The translations under genes were made by a program, and so were the position numbers. Below, in pieces: positions 24,771 to 26,160 of a stretch of 26,160 bases of DNA; the first letter of the stretch is position 1; every line of letters starts with the position of its first letter. The DNA comes from Pyrenophora tritici-repentis (Eukaryota; Ascomycota; Dothideomycetes; Pleosporales; Pleosporaceae): positions 1 through 26,160 of the forward strand of contig NW_027094002.1 in NCBI RefSeq assembly GCF_003171515.1. Reading direction: 5' to 3'. The notes under the pieces were generated by a model, which was not told where the DNA came from, did no database searches, and saw only the letters and a program-made list of their open reading frames with translations.

Positions 24771-25054
24771 TCCAATTATCTTTCTACACGCCAGGTTGTG
24801 CAGTGATTGTAGGAGGCTAGTGGCGTAGCTTTGGTTCTTCCAGTATATTTGTGATCCGTAGTCTGCAACGCTTGTGACGCATGCTAGGTATAGTTGTCGT
24901 ACTGCTTTTGGGGAGAGTCCTCTTTCGATGTTGGCTAGTCTCCCTAGTCTATAGAATGCTTTCCTTGCTTGGCTTACGCGTGTAGCAATATGTTCCTTGA
25001 AGGACAGTCTATTGTCTATGTGGATACCTAGCCATTTGATTGTGTCTTTCGGTT

Positions 25055-25327
25055 CTACAATGGTGTTGTCTGGAAGCTGTAGGCTTCTCTCTTTCTCTCT
25101 TTCTTGGCGGTAAAGTGGATGAGCTCTGTCTTAGCTATATCGAACATAATCGCTAAGTTTTTCCCTCGGTGAGATAGTAGGCGGACTTGCTGTTCTAGTA
25201 TTTTGACATTTTTCTTTAGCGATGTTGAGGATGTCGATAGAGATAGGTCGTCAATATAGGATAGGTTGAAGCTTTGTAGTCCTGGGAAGAGGTCTCTGGT
25301 GTAGATAAGAAAGAAGATTGGAGACAC
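25055..25327 (-). pseudogene. LINE ORF2, reverse transcriptase palm with YIDD
   Basis: 90 codons starting SPIFFLIYTRDLFPGL and carrying LSYIDDLSL, the YXDD active site. It continues to TAKKERKRE. The preceding GIP..SPV motif is split from it by a frameshift near 25330, so this copy is inactive. Confidence 0.85.
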
Positions 25328-25580
25328 TGGGCTGCCTTGGTATCCCAGCTATTATCTCGGAGAATTCTTGTGTCTTATTGTCGAAGGAGAGTCTTAGCGA
25401 TCTGTTTGAGAAGAAGGATTTTGTCCAAGCGATAAGACTAATTGGAAGGCCTAGCTTCTTAAGCGTTCGCAGGAATTGATTGTGTGAGACGTGGTCAAAT
25501 GCTCCCTTTACGTCTAGGAAGATAGTTGATGTTATTTGGCCTTTCTGTTTCTGGTGCTGAATTTGGTCGATGAGTAGCAT
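25251..25580 (-). pseudogene. LINE ORF2, reverse transcriptase fingers/palm N-terminal part
   Basis: It contains TIFLDVKGAFDHVSHNQFL, with the first catalytic Asp, then GLPISLIAWTKSFFSNRSLRLSF. It goes out of frame right after IIAGIP. Further upstream on the minus strand (about 25600-26000) the remains of the N-terminal RT motifs are legible between stops, such as KAYRVITLLSCLGKI and STPGPDAINKT. Confidence 0.85.
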
Positions 25581-26160
25581 AGCTGCATCTATTGCAGATT
25601 TCTTGAGTCTACCCCAATTTGGGTTGGGTGTAGTAGCTCTGTGATTTCTGCTAGATTGCTCAGCCTACTTGCGGTGATCCTCTCGTTAATCTTTCCTAAA
25701 CAGCTTAATAGAGTGATAACTCTGTAGGCTTTTGGATTGAATAGTCTGGTTTTGATGCCTTTTTAAGAACAGCTCCTGTAGCTTGTTTCCAGCATTTTGG
25801 GTGGTATCCATAGTTGAATAGGAGTGAGAAAGCTCTAAACATTGTTTGCGGTTGAGCTTTGTACGCGGCTGTGATTATGTCTTGTTTATTGCATCTGGTC
25901 CTGGGGTGCTACTTTTGACTTGACTTGAGCATGCTCGTTCTAGTTCAGTCGTGGATAGTGCTGGCCAATCCATCTCTTTTCCTGGTAGTTGGTGAATGTG
26001 GGCGCTTCGGTTATGGGGGTGGTGGGAATAGCGTGTTGCGGAACGCTTGGCATTTCTTGTCGAATGATGTTTCTCCTTGTATAGGTGGAATTCTTTCGAC
26101 TTTGTTATCCTTTGTATATGCCATGGCTTTGTAGATTGACTGCGGGTCTTCCTTCTCTAG

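Larger units (their letters stand above)
23228..26160 (-). mobile_element. LINE retrotransposon, 3' part, degenerate (LINE-2 of the window)
   Basis: It begins at an (AAT)n-type tail (ATT repeats at 23228-23241 on the plus strand) and runs on the minus strand past the window end. The order on its own strand is reverse transcriptase, RNase H, then a terminal CxCx7Hx4C motif, as in Tad1/I-group LINEs of fungi. Several frameshifts and stops break ORF2. The 3' UTR (23228-23474) shares blocks with the LINE at 13829. It truncates unit copy 2. Confidence 0.9.

Noticed and set aside
25925..26134. Plus-strand open frame near the window end
   Set aside because: It lies antisense to the degenerate LINE reverse transcriptase region and has no recognisable domain.

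Overview
This window looks like subtelomeric DNA from a filamentous ascomycete (Pezizomycotina-type) fungus. The reasons are a telomere-linked-type RecQ helicase with OrsD/DUF3505-like N-terminal zinc motifs, two TTAGGG motifs just upstream of it, a fungal Ty1/copia retrotransposon, and LINEs with an RNase H domain and an (AAT)n tail, as in the Tad1/I group. Species cannot be named from sequence alone.

The backbone is a head-to-tail array of a large unit with a period of about 15.42 kb. Copy 1 runs from base 1 to 8483 (its 5' end lies outside the window). Copy 2 starts somewhere between about 14.5 and 14.9 kb, with its ATG at 14903, and runs to 23227. Bases 1-7803 match 15421-23227; the differences I saw are almost only 1-2 base indels in homopolymers or short repeats. 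Each unit holds, in order: (i) a giant helicase gene encoding C2H2-like fingers, a tyrosine-recombinase-like domain, a RecQ helicase core, an acidic Glu/Met repeat and a Cys-rich C-terminus, about 1,600 codons in all; (ii) a palindromic MITE inserted inside that gene and flanked by a 10-bp target duplication; (iii) about 2.9 kb of purine-rich DNA that behaves like a frameshifted coding tract for a Ser/Asp/Glu/Lys/Arg-rich (SR-like) protein; (iv) an A+G-rich, AT-rich tail with decayed coding-like patches.

Between the two copies lie a nearly intact 5,340-bp Ty1/copia element (8484-13823, minus strand, identical 226-bp LTRs, 5-bp target duplication AGAGA) and a 5'-truncated LINE 3' end (13829 to about 14490, minus). 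The copia element sits exactly at the junction between the end of unit 1 and the LINE tail. A second, longer LINE (23228-26160 and beyond, minus) truncates copy 2. The inferred order of events is: MITE insertion into the helicase gene, unit duplication, LINE insertions, then copia insertion.

The open frames of the helicase are broken at different homopolymers in the two copies, so a consensus gene is much more intact than either copy. This fits either long-read sequencing error or very recent slippage. The points most worth follow-up are the recombinase-like domain fused to the RecQ helicase, the SR-like tract hidden behind the purine bias together with a possible 49-nt intron joining it to the helicase, the in-phase MITE, and the copia element's apparent UGA-CUA readthrough site and half-tRNA-Lys primer site.
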